Notes under the pieces: model-generated
What the model saw: only the letters and a program-made list of their open reading frames with translations
What the model was told of the DNA's origin: nothing
The model's database searches: none
Program-made: the position numbers and the translations under genes
Shown here: positions 26,221 through 33,606 of the stretch, one piece after another
Position numbering within the stretch: position 1 is the first letter of the stretch
Layout: every line of letters begins with the position of its first letter
Origin: DATKXO01 sp035528995
GTDB lineage: Bacteria > Planctomycetota > Phycisphaerae > UBA1845
Length of the DNA stretch: 64,000 nucleotides
Assembly (NCBI GenBank): GCA_035528995.1
Contig: DATKXO010000466.1
Span: 1-64,000 of the forward strand
Reading direction: 5' to 3'

Positions 26221-27417
26221 ATGGCTCAGAAGTTCGCCGATTACGAACAAGCCTTCATGAACCGCGCCATTGCCCTCGCCCGCCGCGCCCGGGGCCGCGT
26301 CGAGCCCAACCCCATGGTCGGCTGCGTCCTCGCCCGCGGCCGCCGCATGATTGCCGAGGGATACCACCGGCGATTCGGCGGTCCCCACGCCGAGATCGAC
26401 GCCCTGCGCCGCGCCGCCGACGACGCCCGCGGAGCCACCGCCTACGTCACACTCGAACCCTGCTGCCACACCGGCAAGACCCCGCCATGCACCGACGCCT
26501 TGATCGAAGCCGGCCTCAGCCGCGTCGTCGTCGCCATGAAGGACCCCTTCGCCCAGGTCGCCGGCCGTGGCCTCCGACAACTGCGACGTGCCGGCATCCG
26601 CGTGGACGTCGGCCTGTGTCACAAAGAGGCACAGGAACTCAACGCCCCCTACCTGACCCTCGTCGGCCAACACCGCCCCTACGTCATTCTCAAGTGGGCC
26701 CAGAGCATCGACGGCAAGATCGCCACGCACACCGGCGATTCGCAATGGATCTCCGGCCCCGAGTCGCGCCGCCTGGCCCATCGCCTGCGCGCCCGCGTCG
26801 ACGCCATCCTGATCGGCATCGGCACGGTCCTGGCCGACGACCCGCTCCTCACCGCCCGCGACGTCCCCATCCGCCGGACGGCCACCCGAATCATCCTCGA
26901 CACCAACCTCCGCCTGCCCCTAACCTGCCAACTAGTCGCAACCGCCGGGGTGCCCCATCCTTCGCAAAGCGAAGGGTGGGGGACTGATGCTCTGCGTACC
27001 AAAGCGTGGACCACCGACCACCCCCCCGTGTTACTCCTCACCTCCCGCGCCGCCCTCCGCAAACGCCCCCGCCACGCCCAGCGCTTGCAACAACGCGGCG
27101 TCGAGATCATCCCATGCCGCGTGAAGAACGGCCGCATAGACCTCACCGCCGCTCTCCGCCTGCTGGGTGACCGACAAATGACCAATTTGATGGTCGAAGG
27201 CGGCGGCCGAACCCTCGCCGCTTTCCTCGACGCCCGCCTGGCCGACGAAGCGCACATCTTCATCGCCCCCAAACTCATCGGCGGCCAATCCGCCATCCAG
27301 GCCTACCCAGGCCAAGGCGCCCCCCAAATCGCCGATGCATTCGTTACAGGTGTCATCGAAACCCGCCGCAGTGGCCCCGACACACTGATGCGATTACGCT
27401 TGATGACAAACAGGTAG
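26221..27417 (+). CDS. ribD: Bifunctional riboflavin biosynthesis protein RibD
   Basis: A 398-residue enzyme: an N-terminal deaminase acting on the GTP-derived diaminopyrimidine, then a C-terminal NADPH reductase, two successive steps of riboflavin synthesis. Start ATG at 26221; the frame is open upstream through repeats. The zinc site of the deaminase is PHAEIDAL (near residue 55) plus EPCCHTGKTPPC (near 80). The reductase part opens RPYVILKWAQSIDGKIA, followed by WISGPESRRLAHRLRARVDAILIGIGTVLADDPLLTAR and, late, MVEGGGRTLAAFL. Residues about 243-262 (VPHPSQSEGWGTDALRTK) are an insertion encoded by a palindromic DNA element; the frame is kept. No other rib gene is adjacent. Confidence 0.93.
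   Translation: MAQKFADYEQAFMNRAIALARRARGRVEPNPMVGCVLARGRRMIAEGYHRRFGGPHAEIDALRRAADDARGATAYVTLEPCCHTGKTPPCTDALIEAGLSRVVVAMKDPFAQVAGRGLRQLRRAGIRVDVGLCHKEAQELNAPYLTLVGQHRPYVILKWAQSIDGKIATHTGDSQWISGPESRRLAHRLRARVDAILIGIGTVLADDPLLTARDVPIRRTATRIILDTNLRLPLTCQLVATAGVPHPSQSEGWGTDALRTKAWTTDHPPVLLLTSRAALRKRPRHAQRLQQRGVEIIPCRVKNGRIDLTAALRLLGDRQMTNLMVEGGGRTLAAFLDARLADEAHIFIAPKLIGGQSAIQAYPGQGAPQIADAFVTGVIETRRSGPDTLMRLRLMTNR
26953..26981. repeat. Palindromic element inserted in frame inside ribD
   Basis: A 13-base stem CCCCATCCTTCGC / GCGAAGGGTGGGG with a 3-base AAA loop; the only imperfection is a T-G wobble. It lies inside the reductase half of ribD at a position where other RibD proteins have a short loop, and encodes part of a non-conserved insertion. 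This recalls the in-frame palindromic elements described in Rickettsia genes. Confidence 0.75.
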
Positions 27418-27563
27418 CACAGCACGGAGGGCAGAGCACCGTAGGGCAGGTTGTTCCGCCGAAGGCGGGTTGACCTGCCGCGAGGCTAACCAGTCCGCGT
27501 GGTCGGCTTCAGCCGACCGGTTTTTGCCACCAACTCCAGTTGGGCGAGCCCGTCTCTCGCGAC

Positions 27564-27657
27564 ACCCAGCCGCGAAGCGGCGTAAGTCAATAGCCAGGCG
27601 TGTCAACGCCTGGGTAACGATGCCCTCCACCACCCAAGCCCCAACGGGGCGGCAGAA
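27564..27657. repeat. Second copy of the 25681 multi-hairpin repeat
   Basis: Aligns with 25681-25777. It has CCCAGCCGCGAAGCGGCG, then AGTCA-TAGCCAGG, then a palindrome (CCAGGCGTGTCAACGCCTGG here, CCAGGGGTGCCAACCCCTGG there), then GCCCC-AAC-GGGGCGGCAGA. The palindrome arms differ in a compensated way between the two copies, so the hairpin is conserved while its sequence is not. Confidence 0.7.
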
Positions 27658-27744
27658 CGCTCGCCCGACGCAGCAGCATAGGGCACCTCGTTCCGCCGAA
27701 GCCGGCTTGACCTGCCGCGACGCGCCTCTGCGTCCTCACCGATC

Positions 27745-27906
27745 TCTGCGGTTCCGCCTTTTTTCCTCGCCGCCTCCGAGCCTCAGTGTCTCCGTGGGTC
27801 GCCTTACCTCTCCGAATTCGCCCACAAAGAAACCGCGGTTCCTGACCCCGTCAGCCGCGATTTCCGCAATCCGCACCGCCTCAAAGCGATCAGGCGCCAC
27901 GTTTTA
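27745..27906. repeat. Dispersed composite repeat, copy 1 (partner at 54455-54585)
   Basis: The segment 27829-27906 (GCGGTTCCTGACCCCGTCAG ... GATCAGGCGCCACGTTTTAC) aligns over about 75 bases with 54511-54585. The part before it, CTGCGGTTCCGCCTTTTTTCC, resembles TTGGCGGTTCAGCGTTTTTCC before the partner. Both copies are in gene-free DNA 26.7 kb apart. Confidence 0.6.
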
Positions 27907-28342
27907 CTAATAGAGAAGGTCCGCGCGCCTACTGCTCGTGCCCCGCGGGCGTCACACGAAGACTGCCCCCAGCAGAGGCAGTCCCTCCGTGCCTCGCCGC
28001 CTCCGTGGTTGACCGTCGATAGGGGACCGGATGTGTGGCCGGTTAAAGCCACAACGCGAGAAGTTAAAAAATCCGGGTTTCCAACGAAACCAAACGCCCC
28101 CTTTTGAGCGATAAAAGACTTCTAGGAAAGGATTTACGAACAAAACCGCGCGCGCAAAACTCGTCGAAACTCGCGCCAAAACTGCACCAAGCGCGCAAAA
28201 AAGGCACAATAAAGACGCAAAACGCCCCCGAACTGCGCGCAACCCACCCACAAAACGCTCAACACGCAGCATCCGTCCCGCGATTCCGAATTCCGCGTTT
28301 CCCGGGTTCGCCCCACCCGCCCCGGGATAAGAAATGCCCGTC

Positions 28343-29671
28343 CTACGCCCCGCCGCTCACCACCTCCACGCTCGCATGGCGGCCGCTGAGTTGCGCCAGC
28401 CGCCGCCGGTCGATCGTCAAATCGAGTTCGGTGTATTGCCCGTCGTACCGGCGCGCCCGCACGTCGGCCAGTTGGTCGATCGTCGCCAGCACCTTGCCCT
28501 CGGCCAGCGGCACGCGCACCGTCACGTCCACCGTGCCCTTGGTCATCTCGGCCAGCACCCCGTGGACCAGTTCGCCGAGCCCGGCCCCAGTGCGAGCGCT
28601 GATCCGCAACGACCGCGGGATGCGGTTCTCCAGAACGTGCACCACCGAGATGTCCTCGACCACGTCCATCTTGTTGAACAGCGTGATCGTCGGCTGGTCG
28701 CGGCAGCCCACTTCCGCCAACACGCCCTCGACGGCCGCGATCTGCTCAGGCGCCGACGAGGCCGACGCATCGACCACGTGCAACAGCAGATCGGCGTGGA
28801 CCGCCTCCTCCAGCGTGGCCCGGAACGACGCAACCAACCGGTGCGGCAGATCGCGCACGAACCCCACCGTATCGCTCAACAGGGCCGTCTGCCCCTCGGC
28901 CAGGTTCCACCGGGCCGTCCGCGTGTCGAGCGTGACGAACAGCGCGTCGCCCACCGTGCGACCCGCGTCGGTCAGCGCGTTCATCAGCGTGCTCTTACCG
29001 CTGTTCGTGTAGCCGACCAGCGACACGGTGAACTCATTCTCCCGCCCTCTGACCTCGCGCTCCTTCCGCCGCCCGATCTTGGCGATCTCGCGTTTGAGGT
29101 GGGCGATGCGGTCGCCCACGATCCGCCGGTCGATCTCGATCTGCCGCTCGCCCGGCCCGCGCGTCCCGATGCCGCCGACGGCGCCGACCCCGGTGGCCCC
29201 GCCCACGCCCGCGATGCGCTCCAGGTGCGTCCACATCCCGCGCAAACGCGGTGCCGTGTATTGCAGTTGAGCCAGCTCGACCTGCAAACGGGATTCCAGC
29301 GTCCGGGCGTGCGTCGCGAAGATGTCCAGGATCAGCTCGCTGCGGTCCAGGACCTTGCGCTCGAGCTGCTCCTCGATGTTGCGGATCTGGGCCGGCGTCA
29401 GGTCGTTGTCGAACACGACCACCGTGGCCTCGCCGGCCTCGCACCGCTCGCGAAGCTCTTGCAGCTTGCCCTTGCCGATGCAGGTGGCCGAGCAGTAGCT
29501 GTTCCGCCGTTGGACCAGACCGTCCACCACCAGCGCGCCGGCCGTCTCGGCCAGGGCGTTCAGTTCGCCCAGCGGATTAGCCAGGTCCACGTCCATCCCG
29601 GGCATCAGCACACTGACCAGGACGGCGCGCTCCCGGCGAACCGACAGATCTGTTCGCGTCAGGTCGGTCAA
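28343..29671 (-). CDS. hflX: GTPase HflX
   Basis: A 442-residue GTPase that binds the 50S subunit and splits stalled or hibernating ribosomes. The N-terminal HflX domain ends in the glycine-rich GVGGATGVGAVGGIGTRGPG segment and a coiled coil. The G domain begins near residue 215: G1 VGYTNSGKSTLMNAL, G2 region TLDTRTARW, G3 DTVGFVRDLP, G4 FNKMD, G5-like ISARTG. It ends with a small C-terminal domain (VRVPLAEGKVLATIDQLAD). The start at 29671 gives the length usual for the family. The gene stands alone. Confidence 0.95.
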   Translation of the reverse strand: MTDLTRTDLSVRRERAVLVSVLMPGMDVDLANPLGELNALAETAGALVVDGLVQRRNSYCSATCIGKGKLQELRERCEAGEATVVVFDNDLTPAQIRNIEEQLERKVLDRSELILDIFATHARTLESRLQVELAQLQYTAPRLRGMWTHLERIAGVGGATGVGAVGGIGTRGPGERQIEIDRRIVGDRIAHLKREIAKIGRRKEREVRGRENEFTVSLVGYTNSGKSTLMNALTDAGRTVGDALFVTLDTRTARWNLAEGQTALLSDTVGFVRDLPHRLVASFRATLEEAVHADLLLHVVDASASSAPEQIAAVEGVLAEVGCRDQPTITLFNKMDVVEDISVVHVLENRIPRSLRISARTGAGLGELVHGVLAEMTKGTVDVTVRVPLAEGKVLATIDQLADVRARRYDGQYTELDLTIDRRRLAQLSGRHASVEVVSGGA

Positions 29672-29825
29672 GCAGACGTTCCCGCATCAGGCCGGGCATC
29701 CACCCGGACGAGGTGTACTTTCGGACAGGGACGCATCAATGATCGGTAAGTATACGGCCGCCATTCGACGCCCGTCAACGCGACAGAAGTGGACCGCGGT
29801 TGGGAAAGACGGCCGGCACGGTGCT

Positions 29826-30617
29826 TCATTCGGATTGCGATCGGCTCCCGGTCTGACGCCCGTTACCGCTGGTATCGGCCCGATTCCGGGCGCTGCCGTT
29901 ACGCTCGCCGCCGCGACCGTTGCCACGCTGCCGCCCGTTCCCGTTGCCGCCCGAAACGTCGGGGTGCAGTGGATAGCGGAATCGTCTCTTCAGACGGCGA
30001 CGCAGCAGCTCCTCCACGGTGACCAGCAACGCCCCTTTGGCCTTCATCTGGCGGAAGGCCAGGTCGGCCAGCGAACCGCTCCAGAACCCGCAGCAGTCCA
30101 TGACCACGGTGACCGGCTTGTGCCGAGCCAGCAGCCCCAGAGCCAACGTCTTGAGCGAGTACTCCACGCCCACGCCGAAGAGGATGTATTCCTTGGTGGG
30201 CAGTTGGCTCAGGAAGTGGTCGGCCTTGGGATTGCCGAACAGGTCGTGGGTCCGTTTGCGGAAGATCACCTGCTGGTGGCGGCCGAAGAGATTCAAGGGG
30301 ACCGAGAGCGTGTTGTCGCCCTCGATGCGAATGCGGCTGCCGAGCAATGTGAACGGCACCTTGCGCTGCCCCGGTGTTCCGTCAATGCAATGCCGGGCGA
30401 ATCCGTCGTGCGTGTTTTCGGAATCGCGGTGCGAGTCGATCGACGAGATGACCGGTATGTGGTTCCACTTCGCCCACGCGACGACTCGTCGCATGGCAGA
30501 CAGCAACTGCGGCGCGTTCTTGACCAGGCAAGCGGCCCCGGGACCCAGAAAATCCCCCTGCGTATTCAGGTCCAGGAGTACGCACTCCAACGTTCTGCGA
30601 TTGTGCTGCCCGACCAT
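29826..30617 (-). CDS. Nicotinamidase-like (isochorismatase fold) protein without catalytic cysteine, with Gly/Arg-rich tail
   Basis: About 263 residues from the ATG at 30617; a start at 30671 would add 18. The fold and most active-site positions are those of PncA-type nicotinamidases: Asp in VLLDLNTQGDFL, the metal-site-like DSHRDS, HCIDGTPGQ, and Lys in FRKRTHDLFGNP. The segment that should carry the nucleophile (family form TDYCVKxTAL) reads GVEYSLKTLAL, with Ser in place of Cys. Two cysteines (MDCCGF) occur ~25 residues later but not at the active site. The last ~45 residues are a low-complexity Gly/Asn/Arg tail (NGNGRQRGNGRGGERNG) resembling RGG RNA-binding tails. Probably not a working amidase; a binding or regulatory role is inference. 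Confidence 0.7.
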   Translation of the reverse strand: MVGQHNRRTLECVLLDLNTQGDFLGPGAACLVKNAPQLLSAMRRVVAWAKWNHIPVISSIDSHRDSENTHDGFARHCIDGTPGQRKVPFTLLGSRIRIEGDNTLSVPLNLFGRHQQVIFRKRTHDLFGNPKADHFLSQLPTKEYILFGVGVEYSLKTLALGLLARHKPVTVVMDCCGFWSGSLADLAFRQMKAKGALLVTVEELLRRRLKRRFRYPLHPDVSGGNGNGRQRGNGRGGERNGSARNRADTSGNGRQTGSRSQSE

Positions 30618-31415
30618 CTGCCTCTTTCCCTGACTGGCGATCGTGCAAAGCTCGCGGCGATACGGGCACAACGTGGATTATGGTTCAGCTTCGCTTGATG
30701 AGATGGTGCCTCCTTCGCCTTCCTGGCGCTGTCCGACGCGGCGGTTCGGGAGTCCCTTCGTGAGTCGTGCCAGATTATACCCCGGCGACAGCGACATGGC
30801 GATCCATCGGGGCTTTGGATTCTTAAGTTCATTTTTTCCAGTCGTTTATGAGAAAAAAGTTTTCTTGCCTTGCTGTGATTTTTCGGCGGGTTGCCGTGCG
30901 TTCCAGGCGCGGGGTGCCGCGGCGGTGGCAGTGCGGTACACGCCTGGCGGTTGGCCGTGCATTGAAGACCAGGAAGAATAGGTGGTTCCATGATCGCCGC
31001 TGGATGTCCGCCTTGTTTCGCTGTGCGTTGGTGTATTGGGCAGTCCGTTGTGCAGCCAGCCTGGCACGGCCATCGGTCGCCGGCAGGTGCCCATGTCCGA
31101 TGATGAGTGGTTGCGTGGGTTGCTGAGCAAAGCCATCGGCGCGGAGGTTCGCGCCGCGCCGCGCTGCTGCGGTTGAACGGGCTGATGCAGATAGCGGGAG
31201 GAGCGTCTCGTTGTACCGGCCGTCGTTGTCGGTCGGATTGCCGCCGGTCGGTCGCGTTGACCGCCCCTGATGCGCGGGCTAGACTTTTTGTTGGGCAGTA
31301 TGGGGTGTCTTGACGGGTCGGGCAGCTTCCAGTCCTTCGACGCCTCGCTGCCCGCACCGAGTTTTTGGTGCGAAGCCCCTCGTTTGTAGCGGCCGGGCTG
31401 TAGGGTCCAGTACGC
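30618..31415. other. Gene-free ~800-base spacer with an AT-rich patch
   Basis: No convincing gene. A perfect TATAAT on the minus strand (30774-30779) could be the -10 of the nicotinamidase-like gene, but no good -35 is present. From about 30820 to 30875 the sequence is AT-rich for this genome, with TTCATTTTTTCC and GAGAAAAAAG. The right half is markedly G-rich on the plus strand. Two hairpins lie before the VWA gene: CGGGCAGC/GCTGCCCG (about 31318-31353) and GCACC/GGTGC around a T-run (about 31354-31371). This spacer adjoins the strand-composition switch discussed as a possible origin. Confidence 0.4.
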
Positions 31416-32378
31416 ATGAGTTCGCGTCCTAACGAATCTGCCCCCGACGAGCACGGCACAACTGAGTCGTCTGTCGAGCCCGCAGCGGTGGAGGAGCCGC
31501 TTTCCGGCCGGGCCATCGTCTTAGCCTGGCTGGTGTCCATCGCTTGCCACGTGGTTCTGTTTGCGGCCATGTTTCTGGCGCCCTGGCTGTCCGACGTCGC
31601 GAGCCAGGCGGACGCACTGCCCGTGGCCCGCACCGAGTTGCTGGGTGAGCTGACCGAGGTTCGTCTGCAGGCGACGGCCAGGCCGGACCTCAACGTGGAC
31701 ACCTCGACGACGACGCCGGAGTCGCTGCGTGCGACGCCGAAACGCTTCGACACATTGACCGAGCCGGTTTCCGCCGCCCGGCCGGAACTGTCCATCGTGG
31801 GGATCGGCAGCGGCGGTGGGGAGGACTTCGCCAAGTACGGGCTGCGGACATCGGGCGGTCCCGGGCCGAAGTTCTTCGGCATCGGCGGACGGGCCCGCGG
31901 GGCCAGGAGGATCGTCTACGTGGTGGACCGGTCCGGCTCCATGATGACGACGTTCGATGCCGTTCGCGAGGAGATGAAGAGATCGGTGTCGGGCCTGCGG
32001 CGGAGCCAGCGGTTCCACGTGATCTTCTTCAACGCCGGTCCGCTGCTGGAGAACCGGCCGAAGAAGCTGGTGCCGGCCACGACCAGCCAGCAGGAGCGGC
32101 TCTTCGAGTTCCTGGACACCATCCAGGCCGAGGGAGCCACCGACCCGATCCCGGCGATGGGTCGGGCCTTCGCCGTCAACCCCGACCTCATCTACTTCCT
32201 GACCGACGGCGATTTCGATCCTCTGCTGGAGGAGAAGCTGAGGGCCTGGAATCGTGACAAACAGGTGAGAATCTTCACGATCGCGTACGTCAGCCAGGCG
32301 GGCCGGGAACTGCTTGAGAGGATCGCCCGCGAGCACAACGGTGAGTTCAAGTTCGTTTCCGAACACGACATTCTGTAG
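31416..32378 (+). CDS. Membrane-anchored von Willebrand factor A domain protein
   Basis: 320 residues. An acidic cytoplasmic leader is followed by one membrane helix at about 32-56 (AIVLAWLVSIACHVVLFAAMF), then a low-complexity linker with Gly runs, then a VWA domain from about residue 160. The MIDAS metal site is visible as VYVVDRSGSM (DxSxS) with a later Thr/Asp-type segment FLTDGDF. It resembles planctomycete VWA proteins with a TonB-like N-terminus. A metal-dependent adhesion or assembly role is inferred from the domain. The next gene overlaps its end by 38 bases in another frame, so the two are probably one operon. Confidence 0.85.
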   Translation: MSSRPNESAPDEHGTTESSVEPAAVEEPLSGRAIVLAWLVSIACHVVLFAAMFLAPWLSDVASQADALPVARTELLGELTEVRLQATARPDLNVDTSTTTPESLRATPKRFDTLTEPVSAARPELSIVGIGSGGGEDFAKYGLRTSGGPGPKFFGIGGRARGARRIVYVVDRSGSMMTTFDAVREEMKRSVSGLRRSQRFHVIFFNAGPLLENRPKKLVPATTSQQERLFEFLDTIQAEGATDPIPAMGRAFAVNPDLIYFLTDGDFDPLLEEKLRAWNRDKQVRIFTIAYVSQAGRELLERIAREHNGEFKFVSEHDIL

Positions 32379-33432
32379 GTGGCGGCTTCCGTTTTCTTTC
32401 GCGGTTGGGGCGTTGGTCGTGGCCGCGGTTGTCGCCTGCGCGCACGGCGACCAGGTCATCTGCGACGCGGCGAACTACACGCGCGTCAAGGTGACCGGCC
32501 ATGCAGACGGCAGGCTGTTGCTGTCGCAGGACGACGGCAGCATCACTTCGGTACCGCTGGGCCGGGTTCAACGGATGGTGATCGACTCGGTTGGTGGGAT
32601 GGCCGACCTCAACGACGCGGAGCGTTATCTGGCGGAGAACGACCTGGAGAAGGCAATTGTCCGCTACGAGCGGGCCCTGCGGATGGGGACGGAATTCTGG
32701 CCGACGATCATCCGGGTGCGGCTGTTGCAGGCGTGTGATCGGGCCGGCAAGTTCGAGCGTGCCGTTGATCACTTCGTTGCCGTGGCCCAGGAGGCCCCGT
32801 CGGCGGCCGCCGCCATGATCCCTGCTTCCATTCCCCAGGGGCGCAGGCCCGAGACCAAGGGGCTGGTCCGGCGACTGACCAGCGAAGCGAATCGCTCCAC
32901 GCGGGATGAGCAGCGGGTGTTACTGGAGTTGCTGCGATACGCGGTCCTGCTCGAGGGCGAGGATCCGGAGGCGGCCCGGTGGACACGGGAGGTGGCCGCA
33001 ACCGCGATCCCGGCCGGCATCGGCACTGCCGCGGTGTACCGCATCCGGGTGGCGGCCTGCGCCGAGCTGCTGGCGGCCGGCGCCCTCGAGGACCTTCTGG
33101 ATTCGGTCAACCAGGCCGCGGCGGATTGCCCGCTCGAGGTCCTGCCGGAGCTGCTGTTTCTGAAGGGCCGGGCGCTGCTCGAACGGGCGTCCAATCGCGA
33201 GGATCTGCTGATCGCGGGCACGACGCTGATGCGTGTGGCGATTCACTTCCCGGACGACGCCCGGGCCCCGGAGGCGTTGTTCTGGGCCGCAAAGGTCCAC
33301 GAGCGTCTCGACCGGCGGGGCAAAGCTGTGCAGTTGCTGAACGAATGCCTGAATCACGCCAGGGTCAGTCAATCGGTGCGGCAACGGGCTGAGGCCGACC
33401 TGTTGCGGCTCGAACAGGAACCGTCAGAGTAG
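32341..33432 (+). CDS. Exported TPR-like repeat protein
   Basis: About 363 residues from the GTG at 32341; a TTG at 32314 is also in frame. Either start lies inside the preceding VWA gene. A signal peptide follows (WRLPFSFAVGALVVAAVVACAHG). A small beta-strand region with KVTGHADGRLLLSQDDGSI comes next, then helical repeats of TPR type (LNDAERYLAENDLEKAIVRYERAL, and near the C-terminus APEALFWAAKVHERLDRRGKAVQLL). TPR arrays hold protein partners; the most likely partner is the neighbouring VWA protein, but that is inferred only from position. Confidence 0.75.
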   Translation: MSSSSFPNTTFCRWRLPFSFAVGALVVAAVVACAHGDQVICDAANYTRVKVTGHADGRLLLSQDDGSITSVPLGRVQRMVIDSVGGMADLNDAERYLAENDLEKAIVRYERALRMGTEFWPTIIRVRLLQACDRAGKFERAVDHFVAVAQEAPSAAAAMIPASIPQGRRPETKGLVRRLTSEANRSTRDEQRVLLELLRYAVLLEGEDPEAARWTREVAATAIPAGIGTAAVYRIRVAACAELLAAGALEDLLDSVNQAAADCPLEVLPELLFLKGRALLERASNREDLLIAGTTLMRVAIHFPDDARAPEALFWAAKVHERLDRRGKAVQLLNECLNHARVSQSVRQRAEADLLRLEQEPSE

Positions 33433-33530
33433 GGCGGTGGTTGTAACTGACGGTTCCCGATCCATGACCGGTGGGGCGCCAGGCCCCCGGACGCGTGGTT
33501 CCGGTTTGTGAAAGTCGCTTACGAAACCGC

Positions 33531-33559
33531 TTGTGTAGCGTGGTCGAACCGGTTAGAGT
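33531..33559 (+). promoter_or_regulatory. Possible sigma-70 promoter of the MarR-family gene
   Basis: TTGTGT (33531) and TAGAGT (33554) are separated by 17 bases, about 48 bases before the GTG start. Both hexamers are partial matches, so this is only a candidate. Confidence 0.35.
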
Positions 33560-33606
33560 TGATGTGAATCACCGGGATCAGTCGTCACATCGATCGGAGA
33601 ACAATC

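Larger units (their letters stand above)
27418..28342. other. Gene-free 925-base spacer of repeats and an A/C-rich tract
   Basis: No gene found. From 27440 to 27720 two related modules occur (GGGCA-GTTGTTCCGCCGAAGG and GGGCACCTCGTTCCGCCGAAGC, each followed by TTGACCTGCCGCGA). A palindrome GGTCGGCT-TC-AGCCGACC sits at 27501-27518. Repeat copies at 27564-27657 and 27745-27906 are listed separately. From about 28040 to 28300 the plus strand becomes unusually rich in A and C, with repeated GCGCGCAAAA-like words and few T and G. That part resembles neither the flanking genes nor the repeats. It lies downstream of hflX. Confidence 0.6.

Noticed and set aside
31093..31176. Short frame MSDDEWLRGLLSKAIGAEVR plus seven residues
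   Set aside because: Looks protein-like but is only 27 codons, with no ribosome binding site; a frameshifted remnant is possible but cannot be supported.
31354..31371. GCACCGAG...GGTGC hairpin resembling the end of a tracrRNA
   Set aside because: No repeats, cas genes or T-rich terminator; the resemblance is a few bases only.
30618..31415. DnaA boxes near the composition switch
   Set aside because: No match to TTATNCACA with fewer than two mismatches; the best (TTATACCCC near 30775) is weak, so the origin idea rests on skew alone.
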